A stretch of DNA of 64,000 bases. Origin: Lepidonotus clava. Lineage: Eukaryota; Annelida; Polychaeta; Phyllodocida; Polynoidae. Within the stretch, counting starts at the first letter, position 1. Every line of letters starts with the position of its first letter. The notes beneath the pieces are model-generated. The model searched no databases. It was not told the DNA's origin and worked only from the letters and a program-made list of their open reading frames with translations. Shown here piece by piece: positions 37,002 to 47,430 of the stretch. The position numbers were made by a program, and so were the translations under genes. The DNA lies in contig OW387147.1 in NCBI GenBank assembly GCA_936440205.1, positions 3,844,001-3,908,000 on the forward strand. Reading direction: 5' to 3'.

Positions 37002-37294
37002 AAGTCGAACTGAGATATGGGGCTCTGAAGTCGCATTTCACTTTTTTTTTCGAAAATGGGTTTTTTCTTTTATTAATATCTCCTATATCAGAAATCTTCC
37101 CAAAAAAATTTTTAGGTCCCAAAGCCATCTCTAAGTCCCTCTAACTAAGCCCCAAAGACATGCAACGCCTCAGTGATCTGAAACAAAAGACCCTCGATTC
37201 ACGCCATTTTTCCCTAACTTCGCAGCTCGCCTGTCGGTCTGGATCCCATCCCACCCACATGTTCAGGTTACCTGCTGAAAGGGCACGAAGTGAA

Positions 37295-37430
37295 TTGGCC
37301 AATCACAGCCTCAGATTTTGAATTCGCGCCTGCAAGGACCAATCAGAACGTATTTTCCCGATCGTCGTCCCGTAAACAATCGTCGTCAAGGCGGTCACGT
37401 GTGCGGAATGCGGCGCGCTGATTGGCTGAG
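37295..37430 (+). promoter_or_regulatory. Promoter-like GC-rich region of the transposon
   Basis: CCAAT boxes at 37299 and 37339, a reversed one (ATTGG) at 37421, and a CACGTG E-box at 37396 lie within 140 bp, about 60-300 bp before the first candidate start codons. No TATA box was seen. The region is CpG-rich. Confidence 0.5.
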
Positions 37431-37594
37431 AGACCTCGCGTGCCTTCCGGTTTCAGTTGTTGTAGAAATTTAAAGGTACGCATGGCGAACAGGAAGGACG
37501 GGCGACATCACTTGTCCGACGGATTTAGCTGTTTTAATCCTGGATCACTGCTGGATTTTGATGTGGATTACCTCCCAACATCGTCGGGAAGGAC

Positions 37595-40500
37595 ATGGAT
37601 CGCGAGGAGGCTGTCGCGGATGCCCTGAATACAATAAATCAGGTGAATTTACGTGGTATAGCCGAGCCACAGCAATTGGTCGACGAGTACTTTCTCTTCG
37701 CCGACGGGGAGGAGGGGCAAGACGATGCCCCCGAGGAAGAAGAAGATGTTCAGGAGGATCTAGGGGAACTGGAGGACGATGAGGATGAGCCACTGGTCAT
37801 CCCTGACCCCACGGATGACCTTCTACAGGCAGAGTGGGATGACTGCGAACGCTTCATGTGAGTTTTGAAAAAACTTTATAATGGCCGACATGCGGTCGGT
37901 TGCCGTATCTCTGAAACAAGTACGCAAAGTGGCTAAATCCCTTTCAATGTTGATGAAACTGCCTACGATTGTGCCCTAGTATGTATTCTAACTGCCTAAC
38001 TAGTTTTTATCAAGTTTCAAAGTTGATTTTGTGTCATAAACAGGGATGATCCGTCGGGGTTGTCCGGTGACCTACTTAATCATAATGGCGTCAGCTGATC
38101 CGGCCGGTCTGTAAACAAGTACGCAAAGTGCCTAAATCCCTTTCAATGTTGATGAAACTGCCTACGATTGTGCCCTAGTATGTATTCTAACTGCCTAACT
38201 AGTTTTTATCAAGTTTCAAAGTTGATTTCATGCCATAAACAGGGATGATCCGTCGGGGTTGTCCGGTGACCTACTTAATGGCGTCAGCTGATCCGGCCGG
38301 CCTGTAACGGTTATCAATCATGTCTCATGCCATTGTGGCCCTCAGGAAGGTGAACTAAGTCTAATATCATGTATGTTGTTGTATTAAGATGTTCCTGCAA
38401 GCACTACAAAGACAAGGAGTGCAGTAAACAGTTCACGACGTCGGAGCTGGTCGCACGTCAGCAGGAGGTCTTTCAGCTGTCCTCAGGTAAGTTTTTCATG
38501 AGATACATGTTATGCAAACCTGTCGCCGCGACCATGTAGCTATGTCGTTCTCGCTCAAAACTACCCCATAATCCATGACAACGTCTTGAAGTATAACAGA
38601 CAACTATTAACACTCAACCAGACCATTTTTAAGGTAGTATTTAGGGCGTGTTAACCTAGTTCATGGGTCAATCCAGAAACCTCATTCCTTGAGTCACATG
38701 CATATCATGTACAGATTGTTATTATCCTAATCTACTTTGTTTTCTAGGCGAGAAGGACATGTTGCTACTGGGCATCATCAGTACCTGCACAGACAATAGC
38801 AGCAGGCTGTCCACCTGGAAGAAGGGGATTAAGGGAAGAGGGGAGAGGCAGCACCAAAGAAGCCACTACCTCGTCGGTTCGCGGCCAGTCTGCAGGGACA
38901 CTTTCAAGTTCATGTACGCGTGAGTAGCTTTGATATTCAACTTCTTTGCTCAAATAAGGTCTACCTAGATATCCCTACTATTATTGTACTACTTGAGGTA
39001 AATTACAAGATGAACTGTAATGAATCATAACATAATCTGATCATGGCACTTACCTTCACAAATCGTCCATATTAATATTACAATACTTACCTGTACTTGT
39101 TGCCTGTGTCCAATAATTATTGGCCTAATGTAACTCTTACCTTGTGACCTTTCCAGCATCAGCCAGAACAAGCTGACATCCATCATCAAGTGGTACAAGT
39201 GCTACGGGATGGTGACCAGGCAAAAGAAGGCTGGCGGGCGACAGGCGACTGCAAGGATCCTCCAGCTGGAGGACATCAGGCAGGTCGTGGACTTCATCAA
39301 CTCCTATGCCGAGACCAACGCCCTTGTCCTGCCTGGTCGTGTGTCTTCCCACAAACGGGATGACATCCTCCTCCTCCCCTCCTCTTCCACAAAGGCCGAC
39401 ATCTACAGGTTGTACAGCAACGCCATGGAGGAGGCTAACTTCAGGTGTGTGGCTGACTCAACCTTTAGAAACCTGTGGCTCCAACTCCTCCCTCGCATAG
39501 TGTGTTCCCGCCCTATGACCTCTGCTGGGAATGCCAGCGCAACAACAGGGATATCTCTGCCTCTAGTAACCTACCTGACATTGTGAAACAGGCCAAGCTG
39601 AAAAAGCAACAACTTCACCTTGAGGTGGTGGCTCGGGAGAGGGCCTTTTATCAGGACATGGTCAAGGCTGCCAAGGCTGCCTACAAGGATGCAGAGTCCC
39701 CTCCCATTGGTCCCCACCCCCCTTGTTCTTCTGACACGAAGGTCCACATCAGTTTTGATTATTCCCAGCAGGTCCACCTTCCCTTCTTTCCTATGCAGCC
39801 TGGCCCACTGTATTTCCTTGTCCCCCGCAAGGTCGGCATTTTCGGTGTCTGTGCCGAGGCCATCCCCCAACAGGTGAACTATTTGATCAACGAAAGCCAT
39901 TGCGGTAGTAAGGGGTCAAATGCAGTTATTTCATACCTGCACCACTATTTTGAAACGTATTCCCTGGGGGAGAAGGCGGTGGACATGCACTGTGACAACT
40001 GTAGTGGTCAGAACAAGAACAAGTTTGTGCTAGCGTATCTTCTCTGGCGGGTCCTGACTGGCCGGCACCAGTCCATTTCCTTAAACTTTTTTATCACAGG
40101 GCACATCAAGTTTGCCCCGGACTGGTGCTTTGGTTTGCTTAAACAAAAGTTTTGTCGTGAGCCTGTCTCGAGCCTCACGCAGATGGAGGCGACTGTGGTG
40201 AAGAGTACCCAAGAACGTGTCAACCTTGCCCAACTTGTGGGGGACGAGAATGGGAAGGTGTTTGTCGAGTCGTATGACTGGCAATCTTTTTTGACCCCTT
40301 TCATCAAACCACTCAAGGGCATAAAGCAGTATCATCACTTTGTGTTCTCTGACCAGAACAAGGGCCACGTCACCTTCCGGCAGTATGCCGACTCGGCCCC
40401 CGAGACCTTCAAGATGCTGACTGTCGCCCCTGAAGCTGTCCCCCAGGAAGGCCCTCAGCCCACCCCATCCCCTGGCCTCCCGGCCAAAAGACAGTGGTAT

Positions 40501-40717
40501 CTCTTCAAGAACATTCGGGATTTATGTACTGAGGATACGAAGGACATCATGTGCCCTAAGCCCTCTGTACCAGAACCAGCACCCGGCCCAGGCCCCCGTG
40601 CCATACCTCCGCCGGAACCAGATGCAGAATCAGAGCCAGAGGCTGGCGAGGGGGATGGGCCAGGTAGGGGCAGGGGCAGAGGCAGGGGCATAGGCAGAGG
40701 CAGAGGTAGAGGCAGAG

Positions 40718-40749
<32 letters not shown>

Positions 40750-40944
40750 AGAGGCAGAGGCAGAGGACAGACTCCAGACACATCATCAGGATCGGAGGGG
40801 GAGGAGGAGTTGGTCAGGCAGCTGGAGAGGCAATCAAATTCTTCATCTGACTCAGAGGAGGAAGGCCCCCCACCCCCGCCTAGGGGCAGGGGCCGTCCTA
40901 GTAAACGTGCTAAACGTGGTCGTGGCAGGCCCAGGACCACCTGA
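37595..40944 (+). CDS. Transposase-like protein with DDE/D motif and AT-hook tail
   Basis: Exons 37595-37857, 38389-38486, 38748-38919 and 39157-40944, with GT/AG borders and matching phases. Order: acidic N-terminus (EEEEDVQEDL); cysteine segment CSCKHYKDKECSKQF; SRPVCRDTFKFMYAIS and a basic helix; LPGRVSS and DILLLPSSSTKADIYRLY; DLCWECQRNNRD; core with HISFDYSQQVHLPFF, MHCDNCSGQNKN and HIKFAPDWCFGLLK, whose three D residues may be the metal-binding triad; tail of about 20 Arg-Gly pairs, acidic patches and two RGRP AT-hook cores at the end. Similar metazoan proteins exist as uncharacterised multicopy genes; I believe their core is listed as DUF7869 in Pfam, unverified. The reading frame shifts once near 39518, between RPMT and DLCWECQ, so this copy may be inactive. 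A 47-codon open stretch from ATG 37482 in another frame (SLLDFDVDYLP) could be a further coding part. Confidence 0.75.
37915..38307. repeat. 199-bp tandem duplication in intron 1 of the transposase
   Basis: Two nearly identical units, 37915-38113 and 38114-38307. The second lacks a TCATAAT and has a few changes. Both start AACAAGTACGCAAAGTG and end CCGGCCGGYCTGTAA. The high identity marks a recent duplication. Confidence 0.85.
40661..40770 (+). repeat. GGCAGA hexanucleotide repeat coding for Arg-Gly
   Basis: About 17 units of GGCAGA/GGCAGG inside the transposase C-terminus, read as repeated RG. It lies next to acidic patches and AT-hook cores. Repeat length is likely to vary between copies. 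Confidence 0.85.
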
Positions 40945-41238
40945 GAAAACTATCAAGAATCCGTTATGAACATTGTTAACTTATTTTTAGTTGTTAAGAC
41001 TTTTTCTGATTTTAAGATTTTTACATCGGTGGCTTTTCACTATTTTAACGACCAAAGACAATCATGAACATTCCAAGAACTTTCATAGACACATTATGGA
41101 TACCCAGGGTACTTAGGGTCATCACAGAGTTGTTTTTAAGAAGCCAAGATGAGGTATTGTGATCCTTTATGCTTGCCGTTCTAGGTTAAGTTGTTGTTTC
41201 AGATCCGGATTTTTGTCACTTTTTGCAGCGCCGGCATG

Positions 41239-41244
41239 AATAAA
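41239..41244 (+). terminator. Polyadenylation signal of the transposase gene
   Basis: AATAAA, 295 bp after the TGA and before the right inverted repeat. Confidence 0.55.
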
Positions 41245-41559
41245 AGTTTTGTATATAAACGCATGAATTACTGGTATTTGTTAGCTAGAATAGTGTAGAA
41301 TGAATATGTAAAGTTTCAGGACCAAGGATTGATTACAAGTGTATGTTGCTAGGGCTTTATCGGAGGACCGCGGTAGCGCGCAGTAAGAAAAACTTTGAAC
41401 TTATTTATCTCAGTTTCTTATACCTCCATATTCGCGGTTCTTTTTATTTTCGTCCCAACTTATCTCAGGCCCTAGATATCGGACCTAGACATGCTATACC
41501 TCGTTTTAAAGCTAATAATTAGTATTTTCTGATGGTATACCTAACTAAAAATCTTCCCC

Positions 41560-41602
41560 GTGCGACATCCGACTCAATTCGCCAAAACGGGTCACATATT
41601 AT
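41560..41602 (-). repeat. Right terminal inverted repeat of the 4.65-kb transposon
   Basis: Inverted partner of 36958-37001, ending GGGTCACATATTAT. The outermost ATAAT/ATTAT bases also match. Confidence 0.9.
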
Positions 41603-41938
41603 GATTTTGTCCCATAACTTCATGGTTCTCTGAGGGACATGCACATATATATTTGTACCTTGGCCACCTGCAGCAACTACTTCCTGGCAATTTCCTTCAG
41701 AGAGAAGATTAAGTGAGGTTTACAAAGGAGATCAAAGTTGAAAATCTTCCTTAATCCAGCACAACTCCCATCGATACAGCATGACTCTACCGAAGCGAGT
41801 CAGATTTCAAGTTTTAAAAGAACTATTTATACATTTTTAGAGTTACTTTAAAGATAGTTAACTGAAAGAGAACTGATATTTGCAACAAAACCAACCTTTT
41901 CAATAAGCAGAACACATACAATTTTACTTTATGACAGG

Positions 41939-42809
41939 TGTGACGTTCCTCCGTAGTTCGGGGTTTCCAATTTCTACAACGAAGGGACGTGGGGATGATT
42001 TTGATCTCAAGCTGAACGAAGAGTTCGAGCAAGAAACCGAGGTGTAAGATCAAGAGTCATGCCTCGCGCAGGTCGATCGGGGAATCGGTATTCTTTGAGG
42101 GGGGAGGTGCATGCCGGTCTGTCGGGCCTGAGACGTTCCGGACATCGGGCACAGGTGGACCGGGGGTTCAAGTGAGAAAAAAAAGTGGACGGGGGTTGGG
42201 GGTGACAGTAGAAGGATGGATTTTGGCCGTGCTTGCTGTCCAGTCCGGTCTTCCATGGGGGTCGGGCCGACGCTCGCCTAACGGTTGGTAGCGTGGGGCC
42301 AAGCAGGTCGCGCCTTCGTCCCCGCAGTGACGGGAAAGCTGCTTACTATTTCGGGCTTCTGTATCTGTCCGGTCTTCCGGTCCCGGGTCGATCTTCGGGC
42401 CATTCCAGGCTGCCGTGCCATCCTTCGGTCCTTCGGTCCCCCGTTCTCGAGTTTCAATTATGCTCTAATTATTTACTAACCTAGACCAAATTACTTGAGT
42501 TTAACTGGGTGAGTAGCTGCTATCTTATCATATTTCCGTCCTAAACCCCTTCAAGAGTCATACTACTGGAAGAAGACACGTGTGAACACAAGGAGCACCA
42601 AGATGGGACTGTTTATTTCGGGCCTCACCGCCCCCTTTTATACTCTATCACTCGACTCTGATTGGTCACTTTAGATCACGTGACTTATTCTGACGTCATA
42701 TCCCGTTTACAATATATTCGTGCTTTCGGGTTTTCGGGCTTTCGCATCTTACTATTTACTACATTACCTCGACACTTGGTTATCAAAAGATGAACGGGCA
42801 TTCATCACA
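41939..42809 (-). mobile_element. Solo LTR, copy 1
   Basis: 871 bp, read on the minus strand from TGTGATGAATG-type to CGTCACA. It is flanked by the 5-bp direct repeat ACAGG (41934-41938 and 42810-42814). The minus strand has a TATAAAA box, then GGCCCGAAATAAAC with the polyadenylation signal, as in an LTR U3-R. No internal region remains. Same family as 45590 and 19691. The superfamily is not assigned; a 4-5 bp duplication fits Gypsy or BEL. Confidence 0.75.
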
Positions 42810-43475
42810 ACAGGTATCAAGTGCACATGATGAGCACCTACACCTAGCTCCTAGTGAATTAAAACCTAGTTGCGTGTGCTGGCACCTTGCTTGGCCCTAA
42901 CAAACAAAAGTGGATAAAAATTTATATTATATAATATCCACAGCTAGGAGTTCAATTCATTGTGAAATAATACGGTGTCATTGTAAAGTAACTTCATTGT
43001 TTGAGGAATCAAGAACATATGTATGAGGAAATGCCGCCACCCAGTAGACAGATAGTTTCTGCAAATGAATGCCCCATGAAAATATTTCAGTATTCATTAA
43101 TACCTGACTACCCATATTATGTAAAATACAACACAGACTTCTTGAACAAAATACGCTCACTGAGCAAGGTCAAGAAAGATACAATCATTGGCATATATAC
43201 AAACATTCCAAACAAAGAAGGGTTGAAGCAATAAAATATATCCTAGAATGCAAACGTTGTAAAAATTAAAGAGAATCCCAAAATTGATTCTCTAACACAT
43301 TTACTTTAACAAGTACTGTCAAAAAATAACTTTCAACTCAATGGTGTAAATTACCTACAAATTGGAGGCATGGCAATGCGAACCAGAGTAGCCCCATCAT
43401 ATGCCTACTTATCCAGTAAGGAGTTGGAAGATGATTTACTACAAAACTCTGAATTAAAACCAAAGGTATGGCTTA

Positions 43476-43687
43476 AGCCCCATACCCACTAGGCGATTTT
43501 ACCAGCAAATGGTGATGGGCAACAGCAGAATCCCTGGTAAGATCATTACCAATTCGGATCACCTGTTAGGATGTAACATTTCAATATTACATACTAACAG
43601 GTGATCTGAATTGGTAATGATTTTACCAGGGATTCTGCTGTTGCCCATCGCCAGTCGCCGGTAAAATCGCCTAGTGGGTATGGGGCT
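43476..43687. mobile_element. Harbinger-like MITE, near-perfect hairpin
   Basis: 212 bp inserted in the Penelope-like RT, flanked by TTA (43473-43475 and 43688-43690). The two arms of about 100 bp are almost exact inverted copies, for example AACAGCAGAATCCCTGGTAA with its partner. It is the best preserved copy of the AGCCCCATACCCACT family here and probably the youngest. Confidence 0.85.
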
Positions 43688-44279
43688 TTAGATACATAGA
43701 TGACATCTTCCTCATATGGGAACATGGCAAAGAAACATAAAAGAAGTGGGAGATATATCTCAATAATGCCCATCCCACTATAAAATGCACCACAGAATAT
43801 TCTAAAGAAAAGATAAACTTTCTCGATGTAATAATGAAAATTGACAAAGAGCAGAAATAATTATATATGGACCTCTACACAAAACCTACTGACTCACACA
43901 ATTATCTGATGTACGATTCTACACATCCGCCACATTGCAAAAATAGCCCCCCATACAGCCAACTGCTGGGACTAAAACACATTTGCACAAATGACGAAGA
44001 TTTTTTTAAGCCACACACTGAAAGAATATTTCATAAATAGAGGTTACTCCAGTACAAAATCAATAATCGGATTGTAATGAATTATAGTAATCCATTCAAT
44101 GGCATGACACAAGCTCATGTAGTAATTATAAAGGTTAAAAGACAAGTAATGTTCTCTGTTAAAGATATAAGTAAAGCTGTATTTTGGGACACAATCACAA
44201 AGTACACGAGATCATGTAGAACGAACTCATACGGTACAAGTTGCACGAAAAATGTATGCACAAATTTGTAAGTAAGGAA

Positions 44280-44660
44280 TCGTAATGTATCACGTATTCT
44301 TGACCGGAAGTGACCTCAGTAAGGGTCAAAGTGACCATGTGATGTTATATAACCAATCAGGAGCCAGGTTATGTCTATTAATAGAAGTGATTACACGAGA
44401 ATAAACAGTCCTGTCTTGGAACTCACTGTGTTCACACCTCTCTTCTTCATGGGAATGGGCACAAAATGACTTAGAAGAGCCTAATAGACAAGACCAGCAG
44501 CTCGAGAGCTAGAATTAGACCCAAGTTCCACTTCAGTTAGGAGATCAGGAAAATAGGGCCTTAGAGGTGTATGAACGAACTCATTCACACAAAAATGGGA
44601 ATGAATCCGTCCGACGTAAGGCCTCGGGAAGTTAACAGGTATGATGATCAGATGATTCAG
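44280..44660 (+). mobile_element. LTR-like fragment
   Basis: It shares AATAAACAGTCC..TCTTGG and ACTCACTGTGTTCACAC with the LTR-like sequence at 19880, in the same orientation. It sits inside the broken Penelope-like element. Borders are unclear and it is incomplete. Confidence 0.45.
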
Positions 44661-44677
44661 CTTTTAATTTTTTGGCA

Positions 44678-44991
44678 TGGTCCGTGTCGGGAGCACTAGA
44701 ACCACTGTTTGAGATACCTGTTAGGCATGCTGTACAAGAAAGTTACCCCGAAGCGGGCCCATCCTAAGCTTCTGCCCCCATGAGAGCCTCATTAGCCACC
44801 TTTTCCATTAGCCAACCCCCCCCCCCCCCCCCAACCAGCATCCACCACCGACCCCTGCAAGCAGGGCACGTTTCTGGGACACTCTTGACCACTCGTCCCC
44901 AGGCTACCCCATCACGGGTTCGGACGAGTGTTCTTGAAATCCCATCCCACTTGTGCATCAGCCAACCGAGCACGATTTGGACACGGACCAT
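44678..44991. mobile_element. Inverted-repeat element with poly-C tract
   Basis: Ends TGGTCCGTGTCGGGAGCAC and its partner GCACGATTTGGACACGGACC lie about 315 bp apart. The inside is GC-rich and has a run of about 17 C at 44817-44832. No family was recognised. Confidence 0.45.
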
Positions 44992-45042
44992 AGAGAATAC
45001 TTATATCTCCATCGGAAAACCACAAGTGTTACCCTCTCTGGT

Positions 45043-45235
45043 TCTGATGAATGAAATTGAATTCTGTAAATTGATATATGAAGGGAAAAAAGAGAAGAAA
45101 AAACAGTAAAAGTTACAGCTCTTTGAGGGCATTCTGAATATAGAAAAGAATTGTTGTTACGATAAAAGTAACAACGATAGGTATCCTTAAGAAAATTAAT
45201 TTCATTGCTAACAAAATCATTGTTCAACGGGCCAC
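45043..45235. mobile_element. Truncated hAT-like MITE
   Basis: The right two-thirds of the element family at 9568, ending CATTGTTCAACGGGCCACAG. The left end is missing. TGATGAATGAAATTGAATTC and the run GAATTCTGTAAATTGATATA match the copy at 9720. Confidence 0.6.
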
Positions 45236-45589
45236 AGAGCCCAAAATGGACAACCGTCCAGAATTGCAAAAAAAAAACAAAAAAAAAACGAGGTTCCCAC
45301 TTAAAATGAAAGCAAAAAAATTAATTTCCCATATTGCAAAATGCTGCAGAGAAATGGAAGAATAACCAGCAAACACACAGGGTAAGAAAACACGATCAAA
45401 CACAACATAATTTTAAACAGTTCAAACATGATTTACTGCATCAAGTGCAAAAAATGTAAAATACAATATGTTGGCTGAACCAAACAGAAAAATAAAAAAC
45501 CATATCCTGGAACAACTATACAATACAAAGACGAAGAACTTAGACATTTCACAACACTTTAATCTACGAACCCACTGTGGGCAAGAAGA

Positions 45590-46535
45590 TGTGACGTTCC
45601 TCGGTAGTTCGAGGTTTCCGGTTTCTACAGCAGAGGGACGTGGGGGCTATTTCGGTTCTCAGCTGGGCACGGAGTCCGAGCAAGAAGCCGAGATGTGAGA
45701 TCAAGAGTCGTGCCTCGCGCACGAGGGGGACTGAGTGGGGCGGTCGGGAAATCGGTATTCGTCGAAGGGGGGAGGGTGTGTTGGTCGGGCGGGACCAAGG
45801 GGTTTCAGCCATCAGGCGCAGAGGATGGTGGGGAGAAAACTGTGGGGTAGGGGTCCGGGCCGCCTCTTCCTCTTCGTGCTCTTTCGGGCCGGCTGGGGAA
45901 GGTCTACCCTATTTTATCTCAGCGGGGAAGTGTCGGGCCAACGGTCGCCTATTGTTTGGTAGTGTGGGGCAGAGCCAGTCGCGCCTTGGTGCCTCCGATC
46001 ATTGGGTTACCGCTCACTATTTCGGGCTTTCGTACCTGTCCGGTCTTCTGGTCCCGGGTCAACGACCCGGCTATTTTGGGCCTTCGGGCCATGTTTCGGT
46101 CTTTCAGGTCTTCGGACCCCCGTACTATTTTCCATCTAATTTCCTATAACTTTACTAATATTACTTGCATTTACTAGTTACTTAGTCCATATTTGATCAT
46201 CTTATTGACTGGAATCGCTCCTAAAGGGTTGCTAGAGGAAGGAGACACGTGTGAACACCAGGAGTACTACGAAGGAACTCTTTATTTTCGGGCCTCACCG
46301 CCCCTTTTATACCCTATCGGTCAGCTTTGATTGGCTATCTCTAGTCACGTGGTCATAGTGATGTCATGTGGTCATAATGACGTCATTTCCGGTTTACATT
46401 GTTTCTCGGGTTTCGGTTTTCGGGTTTTCGGGCATTCTGGCATTCGTGCCCGTTACAAAGTACACTTTAAATCTACCGTATTGTTTCATTTTCCATATTC
46501 TAGCTTTGACACGTGATGAATAGACATTCATCACA
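45590..46535 (-). mobile_element. Solo LTR, copy 2
   Basis: About 946 bp, same family and orientation as 41939-42809, ending CATTCATCACA on the plus strand. It splits the GIY-YIG part of the Penelope-like element: CGQED stops at its left border and MKVHIVDFIYEHPD continues at 46541. A short duplication AAGA (or AAGAT) lies at the borders. It has a minus-strand TATAAAAGG box and an AATAAA signal. Confidence 0.8.
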
Positions 46536-46624
46536 AAGATATGAAAGTACACATAGTGGACTTCATATATGAACACCCAGATTCCAAAAGAGTGCAATCT
46601 CTTAGGAACTCAATAGATTTCAAT
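46536..46624 (+). mobile_element. Tail of the broken Penelope-like element
   Basis: It continues the nuclease-proximal C-terminus after the solo LTR: MKVHIVDFIYEHPDSKRVQ and SLRNS, the usual end-region pattern of Penelope-type proteins. Confidence 0.65.
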
Positions 46625-47430
46625 TCTCCCAACCACGGATAGCCAGTTTCTTGAGTTGTTCCTGCAGGTTAGCCTAAAACAGGATGCATGCTGGGTAATA
46701 TGTCGACAAAACCCAGTGCTTTAGTATAGAAATGTTCATGAATTTTGTCAGTATTTATAGGTTACAAGACGCTCCGCGTCTCGGCCCACATAGTTCCCCC
46801 TTCTTAAAAACGCTGTGTGGAAGGAAGACTTGATAACGCTCGTCGCCGTGACGACGTCCGTCGCCGTGACGACGTCCGTCGCCGTGACGACGTCCGTCGC
46901 CGTGACGACGCTCATAGCGTAACGTCACGAATACGGCGATCTTGTCATTTTTCATTCAAACATTCACTTTCCTTGACCTTGGTGTCAAATTGAATATGAA
47001 AAGTGAAATAAATACATCTACTTGAGCTGATGAAAAAAAACAATAGAACTTATAATTCAGATCACATTTTCGCGTGAGTTTCTCCCGCTGGATTCAAATT
47101 CGGCAGGAGGGAGAAAGGCATTCAATGTTGAAGTAGAACAGGCTGAAACCAGCGAAAAAAACATGGCGGCGCATGGACGAAATCTCGTTTCCACAGCGTT
47201 TTTAAGAAGGGGGAAACATTGTGAAAAACTAACCCTCATTATTTTTCAAATTAGTATCCATATACCTTTATTATTCCTGGGTTGTTTGAAAATGCATTCA
47301 TTGTAGATGGATATAGAACAATTATTTGACAATTTTCTATAGTTTTCCTAGGGGTTTTGTCGACAGATTGAGTCATAATTAGCCTGCAGGTCCTTACAAT
47401 ACTTTAAACCAGCTATCCGTGGTAGGGAGA
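46625..47430. mobile_element. AT-flanked palindromic element, long copy
   Basis: 806 bp with ends TCTCCCAACCACGGATAGCC and CCGTGGTAGGGAGA, AT on both sides. The inner inverted words CCTGCAGGTTAGCC and GTCGACAAAACCC recur on the right side. It is related to 36328. A second inverted-repeat unit is nested inside, from about 46789 to 47213 with ends GTTCCCCCTTCTTAAAAACG and CGTTTTTAAGAAGGGGGAA. Confidence 0.65.
46841..46912. repeat. 18-bp CpG-rich minisatellite, four units
   Basis: Four units of CGTCGCCGTGACGACGTC, nearly identical, inside the nested inverted-repeat unit. Each contains GACGTC-like palindromic words. CpG density is far above the surroundings. Confidence 0.85.

Larger units (their letters stand above)
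36958..41602 (+). mobile_element. DNA transposon with DDE/D-like transposase, about 4.65 kb
   Basis: The left end ATATGTGACCCGTTTTGGCG and the right end CGCCAAAACGGGTCACATAT are inverted repeats extending through GAGTCGGATGTCGCA, about 42 bp with one mismatch. ATAT can be read as a 4-bp target duplication outside GTGACCC, but because ATAT is palindromic this could also be part of the repeat. The inside is much richer in GC and CpG than the flanks. It carries one spliced gene (37595-40944), a promoter-like region and a polyadenylation signal. The insertion lies in the right edge of block B, whose sequence resumes at 41605 (compare block A at 19260). The superfamily is uncertain; a Sola-like assignment is only a guess from a possible 4-bp duplication. 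Confidence 0.85.
42980..45589 (+). mobile_element. Broken Penelope-like element
   Basis: A fossil retroelement with several breaks. Recognisable parts in order: RT region with RQIVSANECPMKIFQYSLIP and YTNIPNKEGL (about 43050-43230); GGMAMRTRVAPSYAYL (about 43365); RYIDDIFLIWEHG after a MITE (about 43695); INFLDVIMKIDKEQ, DLYTKPTDSHNYL and STHPPHCKN (43810-43940); and the Cys-containing start of the GIY-YIG nuclease, CIKCKKCKIQYVG (about 45440). The HP.H.K and KPTDSHNYL motifs are diagnostic of Penelope-type RTs. It is interrupted by a MITE (43476), LTR and inverted-repeat pieces (44280-45235) and the solo LTR at 45590; its tail resumes at 46536. It looks old. Confidence 0.8.

Noticed and set aside
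40455-40940. Minus-strand open frame rich in Pro-Leu repeats
   Set aside because: It is the shadow of the GGCAGA repeat coding for Arg-Gly on the plus strand.
42233-42484. Open frames in the GC-rich stretch
   Set aside because: They lie within a solo LTR and are explained by its composition.
44780-45109. Open frame with a proline run
   Set aside because: It arises from a poly-C tract in a non-coding inverted-repeat element.
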